This document shows, one piece after another, positions 1 to 11,568 of a stretch of DNA of 64,000 nt. Made by a program: the position numbers and the translations under genes. The notes beneath the pieces are model-generated. The model was not told where the DNA came from, did no database searches, and saw only the letters and a list, made by a program, of their open reading frames with translations. The stretch comes from Clarkia xantiana subsp. parviflora (Eukaryota; Streptophyta; Magnoliopsida; Myrtales; Onagraceae): NCBI GenBank assembly GCA_036873135.1, contig JAPTYO010000004.1, positions 1,298,322-1,362,321 of the forward strand, given 5' to 3'. Position 1 is the stretch's first letter; each line of letters begins with the position of its first letter.

Positions 1-934
1 CATTGGGTGGATAAGGAAAACGACAGCGCTTTTTGTAACTTAGTCGATTGTATTTAAAGTTGAATTTAAATCAAACATATCGAGATATGTGTAGTAAATG
101 TGTGATGTGATTAAACTTTTCTTATAAAATCCGATTCATTTTTTATCATGATCTAACAGCTACAAATTTATTATATTTACAGTCGATTCTGTTTTATCTG
201 AATTTTACATTTTAGCGGTGTTTTACATTTTTGAGTGATTTGGAAAACGCAGCTTCGTTGGAATCTAAGTTCCTGGTTTTTTAGTTTTCTAAGGGGGCAA
301 ATGGTTTTGCATGGAATCCGGGATAATGGTTATGGCCTTATGGGATATAAGTGAAATGACAACGGTACCCTCTGTCTGTTGTGGTACGTTTTGATTTGGT
401 GAAGGGTAGAAGTGGACTTTCACAGTTACAGAGTACTGAATACCTCCTTAGTCCTTACATGGAAAGATTGGAGACGGCATTGACAAGGTTTTCGAGGTCC
501 GACACGTGTGTTATCTGCTTATAAGCCTATTAGGGGCTGCCAAGTGTGATTTTCCCTGATTTTCTAAAAGTTTCTTTTTCTGCGAAAATCTAGTTGATTG
601 CATTTTGCAATTGAATTTGCAACCGTTAAACATTATCGAGTCGTGTATGTCTAGCATATGAAATTTGATTAAAATCCCCTCTAGTGAAATTTGATTTATT
701 AACTCTCTTTATCTAATCGTCACAAATTTAATTGCATTTATATAATATACAACATTTTAGCCGAATTTTTTTCTAGAAAAATAAAAGAAGCAGATCTGAA
801 AAATATGCTTTTCTTTCCCACCCAGTAGCTGGAGATATTTTGACATAGCTTAAGAAAATGGGAAAAGGCAACCAAGTTGGGGGGCGGTTTGATTAAACCC
901 AACCTTTCAAGTGCTATTGAAGACATGTTTTCCT
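1..934. other. Intergenic, no gene recognised
   Basis: AT-rich sequence with no open frame resembling a known protein. The 62-residue frame at 738-926 on the minus strand has no recognisable domain and no splice context. A moderately GC-richer patch at about 290-560 could be promoter or decayed exon sequence of a gene lying to the left, but nothing in it can be assigned. Confidence 0.5.
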
Positions 935-935
935 A

Positions 936-1310
936 AGAGCATCCACAATGGTTTTACATAAATCATATTTTTTAAAGTTGTCACGTAGACATTTATGTAC
1001 ACTTTAAGTAATACGTAAAGTTAAGACACACGTAAAAAATATTTTCTCTGCAATCATATTACTTAAACGTATTCCTTAAATATATTTTATTATTAACTTT
1101 TCCAACAACCATCAATAAGATATTAGCATTAATTATAAAATAAATTAATTTATAATAAAAAATTGGTTACGTAATACATAGTGCATTATTTAAATTTAAG
1201 GAATGCTTTATGTAAAAACATAAATTTACGTGTGGGCTTTATTTAAATTTACATAGTGCATTATTTAATTTACGTAATACACTTTATAGATACTTCATCA
1301 ACAACCTCCC
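936..1310. mobile_element. Possible MITE with GAGCATCCACAATGG end
   Basis: The left edge reads GAGCATCCACAATGG, a type of terminus common to plant MITEs with 'gag-cat-cca-atgg' ends. The interior is AT-rich with internal repeats of TTTACGTAATAC-like words. The right end is not clear, so the boundary is a guess. Confidence 0.3.
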
Positions 1311-1699
1311 CTTATTAATTTGATATTTGCGAATTTCAGTTTATACCAAAGGACTCACTTAGGTCCACACCATAGACTTCAACTCAACCACAATTAGAAA
1401 ATAAGAACAACACTTTATAGCCAATTTTCCCATAATCTCTATCAGTTGTTTTTTTTTTTAAAATTTTAATTCATCATCATAATTCATAACGGTTAGGTGA
1501 ATGAATCAGTAAAGAGTCAAATGACCGTAATGAAATTATGGACCATGGAATTGAGAAAGAAAATTCTAAAGTACCCTTTGCATATAAACTAAAACAAAAT
1601 TAGGCTTAGTCGAAAGCTTTTTTTCTACTCAATTCTCAACTGAATAGAATAATTAATGGTTAATCAGTAAATGTATCAGCTACTAGTAATATTTTAGAT

Positions 1700-2232
1700 G
1701 GGTTAAATGTACTTTTAGTACCACTTCTTTGGGCAGAATCCACTTTTGGTACCATTTCTTTTTGGTACCATTTCTATTTTTTTGTATAATTTTGGTATCA
1801 ACACTTTCAATTTGTACTCTTTTCGTACCACCGTTAACTTTCCGTCTGATTTGGCCGATAAGTGTCACGTGTCGTGCACGTGACTAGCCCCAAACTTCTG
1901 ATTTTGTTCAATTTAGTCCATTTAATACATCCATAACTTTTAGTTTGTTCAATTTAGTCCTAAAATTTCAAAACTTAAGGGTTGGATTTTCACATTTTAG
2001 GGCTAAATTGAACAAATTAAAAGTTAATGATGTATTAGATGGACTAAATTGAACAAAATCAGAAGTTTGGGACTAGTCATGTGCACGACACGTGACACTT
2101 AATAGCCAAATCAGACGGAAAATTAACGGTGTACTAAAATGGTACAAAGTTGAAAATGTTGGTACCAAAACTATACAAAAAAAATAGAAATTGTACCAAA
2201 AGTGAATTCTGTCCAAAAAGTAACTTTAACCC
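1700..2232. mobile_element. Foldback DNA transposon (GGGTTAAA ends)
   Basis: The two halves are inverted copies of each other. The left end starts GGGTTAAATGTACTTTT and the right end is its approximate complement (AGTAACTTTAACCC). Inside, the halves share words such as TGGTACCAAAA, the CAGACGGAAA block and TTGAACAAAATCAGAAG. Two CACGTG hexamers lie at 1866-1871 and 1877-1882. No clean target-site duplication could be read. A related, more decayed copy is at about 49470-50043. GGGTTAA-type ends suggest the MULE group, which is inference. Confidence 0.65.
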
Positions 2233-2304
2233 AATATAAACTCATTTCGTTGCTGAAATTTTCCCGACAAAATTTAGTGAATAAATAATAGTAATACAAC
2301 CAAA

Positions 2305-2447
2305 AAACTATATTGTGCCTCGGCTGCACCAGGTAGTGCTGCCCACCTCTCTCACAAGAAAGTGGGACCTACCTTACTCAAGTTAGGTCCCACCTTACTG
2401 TGAGGAGGTGAGCTACGCCACCTGTTGCAGCCGATGTACTAAATAAG
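2305..2447. mobile_element. Hairpin MITE
   Basis: A nearly perfect inverted repeat. The left arm contains GCCTCGGCTGCACCAGGT and GTGGGACCTACCTTACT. The right arm contains the complement: AAGTTAGGTCCCACCTTACT, then GCCACCTGTTGCAGCCGA. The arms would form a hairpin of about 65 bp. There is no coding capacity. It resembles the element at 37771-37945 (both carry GGCTGCA...GCAGC arms). Confidence 0.65.
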
Positions 2448-2940
2448 TCCTCCCAAACTAAGTGAAACAATCGGCTAGCGTATTTACATTATACTGACTC
2501 CTACTAGTTTGAGATTTTTTTTCTTCATAAAATTTAGTGAACAACCAATGTAACCAAATTTAGTGAACAAATAGAGCTTAAACTGACTCCATGAATGATG
2601 TAGCCCATAAGCAATCTAATTCCACTCATCTAATGTTATGAGTGAGACGATATGTGGACGAGCAGAAAAGCACTGCAGAATGCACATCACATTTCCTCTG
2701 ATATCTAGACTCAGAGAGTTACTTTTTTTTCTGCAACAGATTTCCAACTGCAGAGACTGCAAATTGATGATGGGACAGCAAATATGCTACAAAAATCTAG
2801 CATTCATTCATATATAGCAGCTGCATACAAATTATCTAATTACATCTGTTTTTTTTTTAACATGAGCCGGTCCTAATTAACGGCCGTATTAACCGCTAAT
2901 CATGAATACTTTGGATGAAAGCTATACATGACTATATAGC

Positions 2941-3201
2941 TCAATTAGGACCCCAACAGCTCAAATACATGACTGTCCTCAAAGACTCATCGGACTGCTT
3001 TTCTAGGATTTTGGTCGACACCATTGATGAAGTCTGAGGAGACAGCTTCCTCGTCTGAGACACGGAGGCTGCGCGGTTCTTGGCCGCCTGGTAAGCGGAT
3101 CGAATGGGGTAGTTCCATCTGCAGAAGCCTAATTGATCCTTCAGAGCCTCCACTACTGCAACACTTGCTGCTACCACACACGCTTTCGTTCCTGAACTCA
3201 T
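2941..3201 (-). CDS. Wound-induced family protein (DUF3774), 86 aa
   Basis: Small intronless gene encoding an 86-residue protein of the plant wound-responsive/wound-induced family (DUF3774). These proteins are short, plant-specific and often induced by wounding or stress; no biochemical role is firmly known. Family hallmarks seen here are the N-terminal VVAASVAVVEALKDQLGFCR followed by WNYPIRS, a basic serine-rich middle (AAKNRAASVSQTRK), and the very conserved C-terminus ESLRTVMYLSCWGPN ending at the stop. Length matches the family (about 80-100 aa). The start is the first in-frame ATG after a TATA box about 85-90 bp upstream. It stands alone, 2.2 kb from the diacylglycerol kinase. Confident of family; exact function unknown. 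Confidence 0.92.
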   Translation of the reverse strand: MSSGTKACVVAASVAVVEALKDQLGFCRWNYPIRSAYQAAKNRAASVSQTRKLSPQTSSMVSTKILEKQSDESLRTVMYLSCWGPN

Positions 3202-3281
3202 TTTTGTTGCTTCGATTTTTGCTTGAAATTGTCTGTGATTTGGTGATGATATGATGGAGAAGATGATGGATTGTGGGAGAT

Positions 3282-3293
3282 TGTTTTTATAGA
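3282..3293 (-). promoter_or_regulatory. TATA box of the wound-induced gene
   Basis: On the minus strand the sequence reads CTCTATAAAAAC, a good plant TATA box, about 85-90 bp before the start codon at 3201, leaving a leader of about 55-60 nt. A (C/T)(T/C)-rich start region follows. No wound-response element was assigned. Confidence 0.6.
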
Positions 3294-3780
3294 GAGACGA
3301 GACGAGAGAATAGCGAACGAAGAAGGTGCAGCTTGAAACAACGTGCGGTTTCGGCGGCAGAGCAGTGGAATTGTTGGAATGTGAAATTACTAGTATACCC
3401 TTTATTGTTCCTCGATTACTCTATGTTGGCTGGGGGTATAATTGGGCATGCACTTAGTAAAACCGTGGTGACAGACTGACAGCACGCAGTTTTTTTGTTT
3501 CAGTAAAGTTTCGACCTTATCTTGTGAATTTGGCCCGAAATTTAATGTTTTTTTTGTTTAAATAAATAAATTATTTTAAGCACGGAGATTTTGATATAAT
3601 TACTAGTTCTTATTAGAATTTTGAGTTTTAAAGTTAATTTTAAGTTTAATTTCATATTAAATTGTTACGTTTCTATAATTTCCGTCAATTATATATATAA
3701 AAGATATATATAGTAACCAAATTACTATCTGAATTTTAAAATAATTATAAATTGATATAAAAATTTAAAAAAATAGGGCT

Positions 3781-3939
3781 GGCTAAAATGCAGTCAAATA
3801 TATTTAAACTCGATTTTTCAGCCGTTAGATTATGAGAGAGAATCAATCAGAATTCAGAAGAGATAAAAAAGGTTTCTTACACATACATAATCTGATGACT
3901 GAAAACTCGAGTTGAAATAAACTCGAGTTTATTTTAGCC
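3781..3939. mobile_element. Short MITE (GGCTAAAATG...ATTTTAGCC)
   Basis: The ends GGCTAAAATG and ATTTTAGCC are inverted. The inner arms also pair: AACTCGATTTTTCAG with CTGAAAACTCGAGTT, and CGTTAGATTATG with CATAATCTGATG. A diverged relative is at about 58379-58515 (same CCGTTAGATCATAAGAGAGAATC core), and weaker relatives may lie at 32590-32830 and 36270-36440. Non-coding. Confidence 0.6.
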
Positions 3940-4578
3940 GAATCCAAAAAAAATCATACCAAATAACTACATTTATTATAAGTTTCCGTCAAATTTGAAA
4001 GAAAATTAAGATGTGACAACCAAGTTCTATTTTGATGTATGCTTATAATAAATTCTGAAAATGAAAGAATTGTTGAATATACATTCAATTAAATATCCAC
4101 CTATTTCTAACTATATATATTTCAATTGAACATAATATTACAATCTTTTTTTTTTATGAAATCATTTTAAGTACATTATAAAACTTCATCTGAGCGGCAC
4201 ATTTTAAAAAAAAATTAGTTGAAGTTATAAGCAAAATAGTAATATATATATGCTCATAAATTAAATTTTAATAACCAATTAAAAAAATCAAAATTCATAA
4301 AGCAATTTCACCCATTTTAAAGTAGAAACTAGAAGCGCTCAATTCACATGAACACGTTAAATGGTAGTGGCGAAAACGCCCTTCAAAATGCAAATAATTA
4401 GGACAATAACTTTTTTATTACACAAATGGTTATGTTATATTTTATATGCACACGGTTTTCTCTTTATAGAATCCACTGATCTTGTGTATATGCACACGGT
4501 TTTGCTTAGGAACCGTTATCCAAATGATAATCTCACATCTCACATGTTCCAAATATTAAAATGTAAATTAATTAAAAT

Positions 4579-5047
4579 AAGTTAATAATTAAAAAACTGT
4601 TCAAAGTTTAAAATTTGTTAAAATGCGGTGTCTCGATGTGATTACTTTATAGAAGTCAATTCCGATGAAACCGTCTGTCAAATTCGAGCTCTCATACACA
4701 CTCCATTCTCGTTATCTTACCGGGACCGTCACCTAAAATATTAGCCACATCCGCGCAAGTAAATCTCGCTATATTGTCCTTGGAAAATGGCTCCACACCA
4801 CTCTTCTAGAAACTTTTTTTTAATGTTCAATTTTTGGGTAAAATTTGGCGATTTTGTGAAAAAGTAAAGAGTGATGGATTATCAGTGGGTGGGTTGATGA
4901 AAATGATTCAATGGAGATGAAAAGACGCGCAAAGACATCAAATTTCAACAAAAATGAAACTTGGAACAATACATTTTAACATTTCAAACTTCAGACACCT
5001 AATTTTAACATAGAGTAAACATTGGACAGTGTTTTGGTTATTAACCC
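4579..5047. mobile_element. MULE-like foldback element, family A (copy 1)
   Basis: Same family as 48861-49376 and 60535-61067. It starts with GTTAATAATTAAAAAACTG and ends with TTTTGGTTATTAACCC. The interior carries the shared block AAATTCGAGCTCTCA, GGGACCGTCACCTAAAA and CTCTTCTAGAAACTTTTTTT. This copy has lost the first GG of its terminus and no target-site duplication is visible, so it is older or damaged. Assignment to MULE rests on the 9-bp duplication at the 60.5 kb copy. Confidence 0.7.
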
Positions 5048-5372
5048 AAAAAAATATTACTAAAATGTCCACCGGACTCTATAAACAAAATTCCTAACTT
5101 CATCACTCCCAGCCATCCAATAATAAGTTCCGGTTACATTCGAGTAATTTGTTCGTAACGACATAGCTTTGTTCTTCTTACAACAAGCATTTACAAAAAG
5201 AAAGACCAAATGACCAGTTACCAGTTACACGTCTTCTGCAAAAAAGCTGAATCACAATGCAGACCAATCAATACCTATGAAATCACCAACGCTGTATTCA
5301 CTGTCTTACAGTAAACAAGCAACTTAATTTCCAACAATCCGTATATGATCAACAAGAATTTGGATGCTGAGA

Positions 5373-8073
5373 TTAACTGAGCTGTGAAATATCGACGAAC
5401 TCATCAACGATTTTGAACGTTTCAGCTGCCCCAAACTTCCTCCATTCATCTCCCTGCACAGAATAGTCGTCTTCTTCATCACCATTATGCGACGAGTCCT
5501 CAATATCGTGTTCTGATGGTGAGGCTGCTGAATAATCGCTCACGCTCTTCGACTTGCAGTCGTGGGTAGCAAGCATGTTGACTTGCCCGAGCCGGGAGAT
5601 TTCTACCACCACAGTATCGTCATCTTCAGGCAACGGTTGCTTCCATGGCTCTCCATCGATTCTCATGTATGTGTGGTCCGTGGCACCCTTTTGGAATTCA
5701 AAACGTATTCTGTGTGCCTAAACCCGAAGAACAACAAATCAAAATTTCATTTGATTCATCACACAGAAAAAAAAAAAATTTGAATTTTGATTGTAAAAAC
5801 TGAATTACTTGCGCAAGACGAGTTCCGTGGCCGTTTGGGGTATACAAAACAAGTCCATGCCATGCATCTTTGAAACCAACAACCTCAATAAGGCCATCAT
5901 CTACAAAAGGTGGAGTCCATCCCTTCTGCAAAACATTCAGAAAAATAAAAGTCAGTTTTTTTTTTTGTTTAATCTACTTTTAACTCGTCTTTCTGTTTTA
6001 AATCTTAGAATCACATTCGGTACCGAAACAAAATTTCTTTGTCACCTTTTCATGCATTCTCTTGTTTGGTGTTCCCCACGGGTTAAGGCCCCCGGAAAAG
6101 CTAGGCAAGTTGAGGCACACAACCGAACGGATGCTGTATAAATATGATCAGTGATCAGAAAAACAAAATAGTTATCAGTAGCTAAATACATGAATGTTGT
6201 TAAATAAAGCAAGAGAATTACTAGTTCGGGATTTGAAGTTCTTCCCATCTACCCTGCTTTTTCATGATCTTTACCTTCGCAAGGTTCGCTATGTTCCTGC
6301 AAATTAGAAGGATCTTCTATTCAATTTTCTGATCATGCATTGAACTTGATGACAATATACAGAATGGAAGTCAATTTGTTCGGATTGAATGAACTTGATG
6401 ACAACTATTAGCCTAAAAGACGGGAAAGAACTCGATGACAAGATACAGAATCAAAATAACTATTGATGGATTGGTGTGGCTTCGGGATTGGGATTGAATC
6501 TCGAGCTTACTAAGAAATGTAACCAACTTACTTCTCAGCAGGATGAAACAGAGAAGCCATGAACCACCCCTGAGAACATCCAAGCCTTGCATATGTACTC
6601 TGTTTACGGGTTGTTAAACAACAATAGTACGTTAATCTTAGAAGAATACAACACTACTAATCGAATAGCAACGATTCAGAATCTAAACTAAAGCATACAA
6701 TGTTACCTGATTAACTAATTGATTTTTGAATTTTTCAGGATGCAACTTCCTTTCTGAATGAAAGGCATAAGATATTTGAGCATCCATCCCTGCAGAGAGT
6801 GAAATCGAGATAAATGCGGAGCAGATAAGAACGTATGGGAGAATATACTAAATTTCTAGTAGTTCTTACCCATGCTAAAGTAGTTCCAGAACCCTCCACG
6901 GAATGTATGGTAGCCTTCCTGAGAAACGGTGAAGTTTTAATTTTGCCATGTAGAAATCCAACAAGAAAATGGAACTGAATCATTGGTATAATGAGTATAA
7001 GGCATCAGGATTTACCACATTCAGTTCATCAGATGAAGAGACACGCTTAAATGCATGAAGAGAGTGTGGCAGTTCAAGGGGCGCAATTGGATCACAAGTA
7101 CCTTCAGCTGGTGCCTTCAACCTCATCAGAATATGCCAGCTTGAAAACAAGACAGAAGCATTGACTCAACCCGAGTCCTGACTCATGAAAGCTAAGAGAC
7201 CATATGTTGCCTCGGTTTTGATTGATTCAAAGGAAAATGAAAAACAATATTTTTCTGTTTCTGTGTGAAAAGGAAAAATGAAAGCTGGTAATTACTTGTC
7301 TATCTTCATTTCCTTTGCGTTCTTCACTTTCTCCAGAAATGCCTCCACTGAATTACGATCTGTCATGGGATTTTTCTTCCCCTGTGACAATAATACAAGC
7401 TCTACATTACTAATGTTCTTGAATATTATCTCCAATGTTTTTTCCTTTTTTGTACAGGATATGAATGTTTCATACCCAACCAAAAGCAAATGGAAAGTTG
7501 TTTCCAGTTCCCAAAGGAACTGTAGCAATAGCCGGTGGATGAGATAACTTAAGGTCGCATACAACACCGAGAAGCCACCCTGCTGTTCCATCACCACCTG
7601 CAACCTATCATAATACATAAATAAAGCATGCATAAACTAAAAGCAGTGGTCTTGCAAATTTATGGAAATTACAAATGAAACTTACAATTATTCTCAAATT
7701 TTTCTCGATACTAGCTGCAAATTCATCTCCATCAAGCTTCAGCCTTTCCAGATTTGAGTAGATTCTTTTCAGGACTTGATCTGGGGCCTCTTTGCCTAAA
7801 TCAAACACCTGTCAAGTAGCTAATTGAGATTCAAGAGGACAAGGCCCTTCTTAAGCTTTAGATAAATGTTGTGTTCCATAGTACCTGGAACTCGTCAAGA
7901 ACATCTCGATATGTAACAAGGAGACCCCCACCCAGTTGACCTCCACTTTTGGAGTTTATGAATACTATCACTGGACAAGGAGGTGGATCTGAATCTCTCT
8001 TAACCTCTGAATCAGGTATAAGAATGTACTTTGGGATCTTAAAATCCTGCAGATTGAGACTGGAATTTGACAT
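5373..8073 (-). CDS. DGK5-like: Diacylglycerol kinase, DGK5-like (cluster III), 491 aa
   Basis: Phosphorylates diacylglycerol to phosphatidic acid with ATP, a lipid-signalling step in stress and immunity. Twelve coding exons, all GT-AG, join into one frame of 1476 nt: 8073-7885, 7808-7686, 7604-7476, 7381-7296, 7139-7016, 6918-6870, 6789-6707, 6599-6532, 6296-6222, 6133-6046, 5925-5809, 5717-5373. The catalytic domain begins with [18 protein letters not shown] (about 33-50), has the ATP-site glycine motif GGDGT (107-111) and PLGTGNN, and the accessory domain has [29 protein letters not shown] and [12 protein letters not shown]. There are no C1 or EF-hand domains, as usual in plant clusters II/III. 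The acidic C-terminal region ends [11 protein letters not shown]...VDISQLS, resembling the calmodulin-binding tail of tomato CBDGK and the long DGK5 splice form. A non-coding leader exon ends at 8461 and its intron is 8460-8086. The start ATG is 12 nt into the second exon. Confidence 0.93.
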
Positions 8074-8879
8074 GCTGCCCTTTATCTGCAAAAATGAAAA
8101 TAAAAGCATATATTATTGGATATTGCAGCGTTCTCAAGAAATCTATGGTGTGTTTACAATCCAAGGGACTAAAATCATATCAAGCCACTACAGGAAGTTA
8201 AGCATAACAATAGATTGAATTCAAATTAAGCACTTCCAGTCCACAATTGAGCATAACACAACAAATCCGGTGAAATTGGGCCGTGGATCATAGCAGCAAG
8301 TTTTAGATTAAAAAAATATATAAGCCAAATTTGCTTCTTAGCAATTGCAGCAATAAGTACATTTTCCTGAATCGGAAAAGAGAGCAAGAACAGCATGAAG
8401 CACAGCGATCTCAGAAGGGATCGTCACGAAAAACAAAGGGATATAGAATCTCAGATTTACCTGCAAAATCCAGTCGAGCTGAGACCCAAATTGTTCAAGA
8501 ATCGAACTTTCTCTCAAATTTGAATCTTTTCAAGAGGAGGCGATGACTGTTGGGAAGACGAGACGTCACGTAACGGAAAGAAAGGGTTGACTAATCTGAG
8601 GTCGATACAGATTCTTCTGTTAGTGCGCAGTAAAGAAATTAGCGGAGTAAGTTCCTGGGAAGCGCCGAATATACCTACATTGCTGAAAAGTGAAACCTTC
8701 TTGAATCTTGTTGAGGTGTCATGGCCAAAATAAAAAAATCTTGTTGAGGTGTGACGATTTGAGAGGGCTATCGGCGGCTCCATATTTTTCTTCAGAATAT
8801 TTGATTCTCATTTGCCAGGACTATGTGACATGGCAGTTGATGGCACTACCCCACTTTGGCTAAAAAAAATTATAATCAA

Positions 8880-8908
8880 CTAGGTGCTAACCCGCGCTAT
8901 GCGCGGGG
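8880..8908 (-). mobile_element. Helitron 3' terminus
   Basis: Read on the minus strand, a GC-rich hairpin (CCCCGCGCATAGCGCGGG, 8908-8891) is followed seven bases later by CTAG and then T. A hairpin a few bases before CTRR, inserted next to T, is the standard 3' end of plant Helitrons. The body would extend to higher coordinates, but I could not find the TC 5' end. No Rep/helicase frame is visible, so it is non-autonomous or truncated. Confidence 0.6.
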
Positions 8909-8970
8909 CGACCCTTAAACCATATACGTTTACATGTATGTAAAAAGTTGAACTTATATTTAAAGTTGGT

Positions 8971-9062
8971 AAGAATTCTTCTCCTTCGACATACTCTTTC
9001 ATTCATCCTAAATAGTAAGAATTCTTCTCCTTCGACATACTCTTTCATTCATCCTAAATAGT
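8971..9062. repeat. Two 46-bp tandem copies
   Basis: A 46-bp unit beginning AAGAATTCTTCTCCTTCGAC and ending CATCCTAAATAGT occurs twice head to tail with essentially no difference, so the duplication is recent. It lies inside the presumed Helitron body. Non-coding. Confidence 0.85.
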
Positions 9063-10391
9063 TTAAGTTAAAATATTTACATTTGGGCAATCGTCTACCA
9101 CATTGGAGTGAAAAATAAATAAATATTTATTGCTTTAGATTTATCGAATTTGTAACTTTTCTAAATTAAACAAACATAAGAAATTAGCTACCTTAGTACC
9201 TATTTTTCATATTCTTGTCCCAAGTGACCATTTTTTTTTATATTTCTCAAACAGATACCGATATAGAAATCATGTAAACATTAGCTTAAATTCTAATGGT
9301 TAATGAGCATAAATGTTTTTCGCTAACCAATACATACTTATCAAGGTACTTTGTCGATGAATCAATTTCCTAGTTAAATTGGTTTGATCTAAGTCTTCAT
9401 TATTCGTACCCTTCTAGATATATGTTTTGTTATTTAAAATTGTTTCTTCATCTTTAAAACAACAATTTTTGCTAGGTCAATATGACCTTAAGAATTTTCA
9501 ACCCAATTTTACATAACAAAAGCATTCTCACTGATCAAACCAATTGTTGAACTGATCACCAAGATTGCATTCCACTCTTACATAATCCAACAAAATAGAT
9601 ACACAAAATAAAATAGGACAATTTCAATCAAAATCTGCATCATATTTAAATATATTACATGTTCAAAAACCAAATAGACTGATTTAAAGGAAAAAAAATA
9701 TTGACTTTGGAAACAAATAAATATTCAAAGTTGCAATCATATTTTATTTGTTGACAAAAATAAATATATATTTCATTTATATTACCAAAACCACTAACAA
9801 TAGGGAAGCTATGAGTAACATCACCATCGAGAACAACTCTATTGTTAGAGCAAACATACTTATCAGCCACTTCAACATGCATAACCTATGATTTTATTCC
9901 AATCACATCAATATTTCCAATTTCACGCCCAACTAACTTTAAAATTTCCATACTGCAACTTTTGAATTGTGTATATAAAGCAGGAAGCCAAGTGTATTCA
10001 TATTCGTATGAAATTTAATTTAATATATAATAATGACCTTAGTTTTTATTAGTAAGAATGGAGATTTGACACCTTATTGGTGTGTAGTAGGTTCGACTGA
10101 AACACTTATTTAGGAATGAGTGTTTTCTTTTAATTTCACAACTTTAAAGATGAAAGGTCTTTGTAAAACCCTCTTTAGGTCCCTATTTATAAGAGTGGAG
10201 GTGAGATAAATCACACCTCCTTAAGTGACATAAGTCGGCCGACCATGTTAATGAGGGAGACCTATTTTGGGCCTCTCATGTCAATTGAGATTTCAGGTCT
10301 AGCCCAAAATCTCTAATGTGACCCAACCTAATTTCTTAGGTACATGGACGGCTCCCAATTACGGCGGCCCATAGTTCAAATGCTAACACAC
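9063..10391. other. Intergenic, nothing recognised
   Basis: AT-rich stretch with no convincing coding frame. The 75-residue minus-strand frame at 9655-9882 has no domain signature. Part of it may be the interior of the Helitron whose 3' end is at 8880. Confidence 0.4.
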
Positions 10392-10760
10392 GACACGAAT
10401 TAGCTCACGAAGCATATCAAGCTTTTATATATAATATTAGGCCCTTAATAATTAATATATACTGGGTCTACAAAACCACGTGTAAATTGAGCCGATCTCG
10501 AGATCGATCAAGCAAACTTCATACCGACTTTATGCCCTACAATTTTACTTAACCTTACTATTTGAGATTAATCGAGTTAAAGATCGAGCTTGGTCGAGCA
10601 GTTTTTAGTCAATTTCAAGCCTAGAAATCCAAGCTTGAAAGAGTAGCTTAATAAGTTGGCTTATTTGAGACAAGTCAGTACAAATAGCCTAAACGAATCG
10701 AGTTAAATCAAGCCATGAGTACTGATAATTAAGCCAATCGAGTTAAATCAAATCCAGTCT
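10392..10760. repeat. Dispersed repeat, third member of the 16.4/27.0 kb family
   Basis: Shares blocks CATATCAAGCTTTTATATAT, GGGTCTACAAAA-CACGTG, GATCAAGCAAACTTCATACC and ACTATTTGAGATTAATCGAG with 16440-16780 and 26896-27200. It is clearly more diverged from those two than they are from each other, so it predates the segmental duplication. The nature of the parent element is unknown. Confidence 0.6.
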
Positions 10761-11568
10761 TAATCACTATTGACGACCACAAGTTTGTCAAGGTCATCAT
10801 AATTAAAATACATAGATAAATTATGGTCGACCAATCAATGTTGATTATGATCGACCAACCAATGTTGATTATGGTTGACATTCCTTGAGGAGAAGTGGGC
10901 TACAACTGGTCAACTTGCAGGAACTGAACGACATGTTTTTACTGTGTAGTCAGACAGTCACACGGTTAATAAGTGACCCGGTGATCCGATGACAAACATC
11001 TTGATATCTTGATGAGGCATACAAGGTTGCCGCAACATTATGAAATACCACAATTTTAAGGCTTTCGTCTGGTGCAGAAAAAGTTATATTTGTTGGAACC
11101 GTTGCTATAATACTATGAATTGTATTGAATTGAGTTATCATAATATGTATTGTGAATATGTACATATCATACAAGTTAAGAATTATGAAATATATATATA
11201 TATATATATATTAAAAAATATAATATTATACTCTAAGAAGATATATAAATAAATCATTATTTCATAATATATATATATATATCACTTTTTCTCTTAAAGT
11301 TATACAATAAAATATTTTTTTAAGTATCAAATAATCTTAAATAACGAGTAACAAATATGATTATTTGGAAAGTGGGAAAACATGTTTTGTTGCTTAAAAT
11401 GCTAATTTTAACGACAAAATCAGTCAAAAAAGTGGAAATCAACAAATTTAAAAGTTTGGAGACTGAATATCAATATTTTAAATATGATATAACAATTAGT
11501 AACATAAGTTGTACTTTAAACTGCTTTTTATGTTCTTTTTTTTAAACGCTTTTACGTTTTTAACGCTT

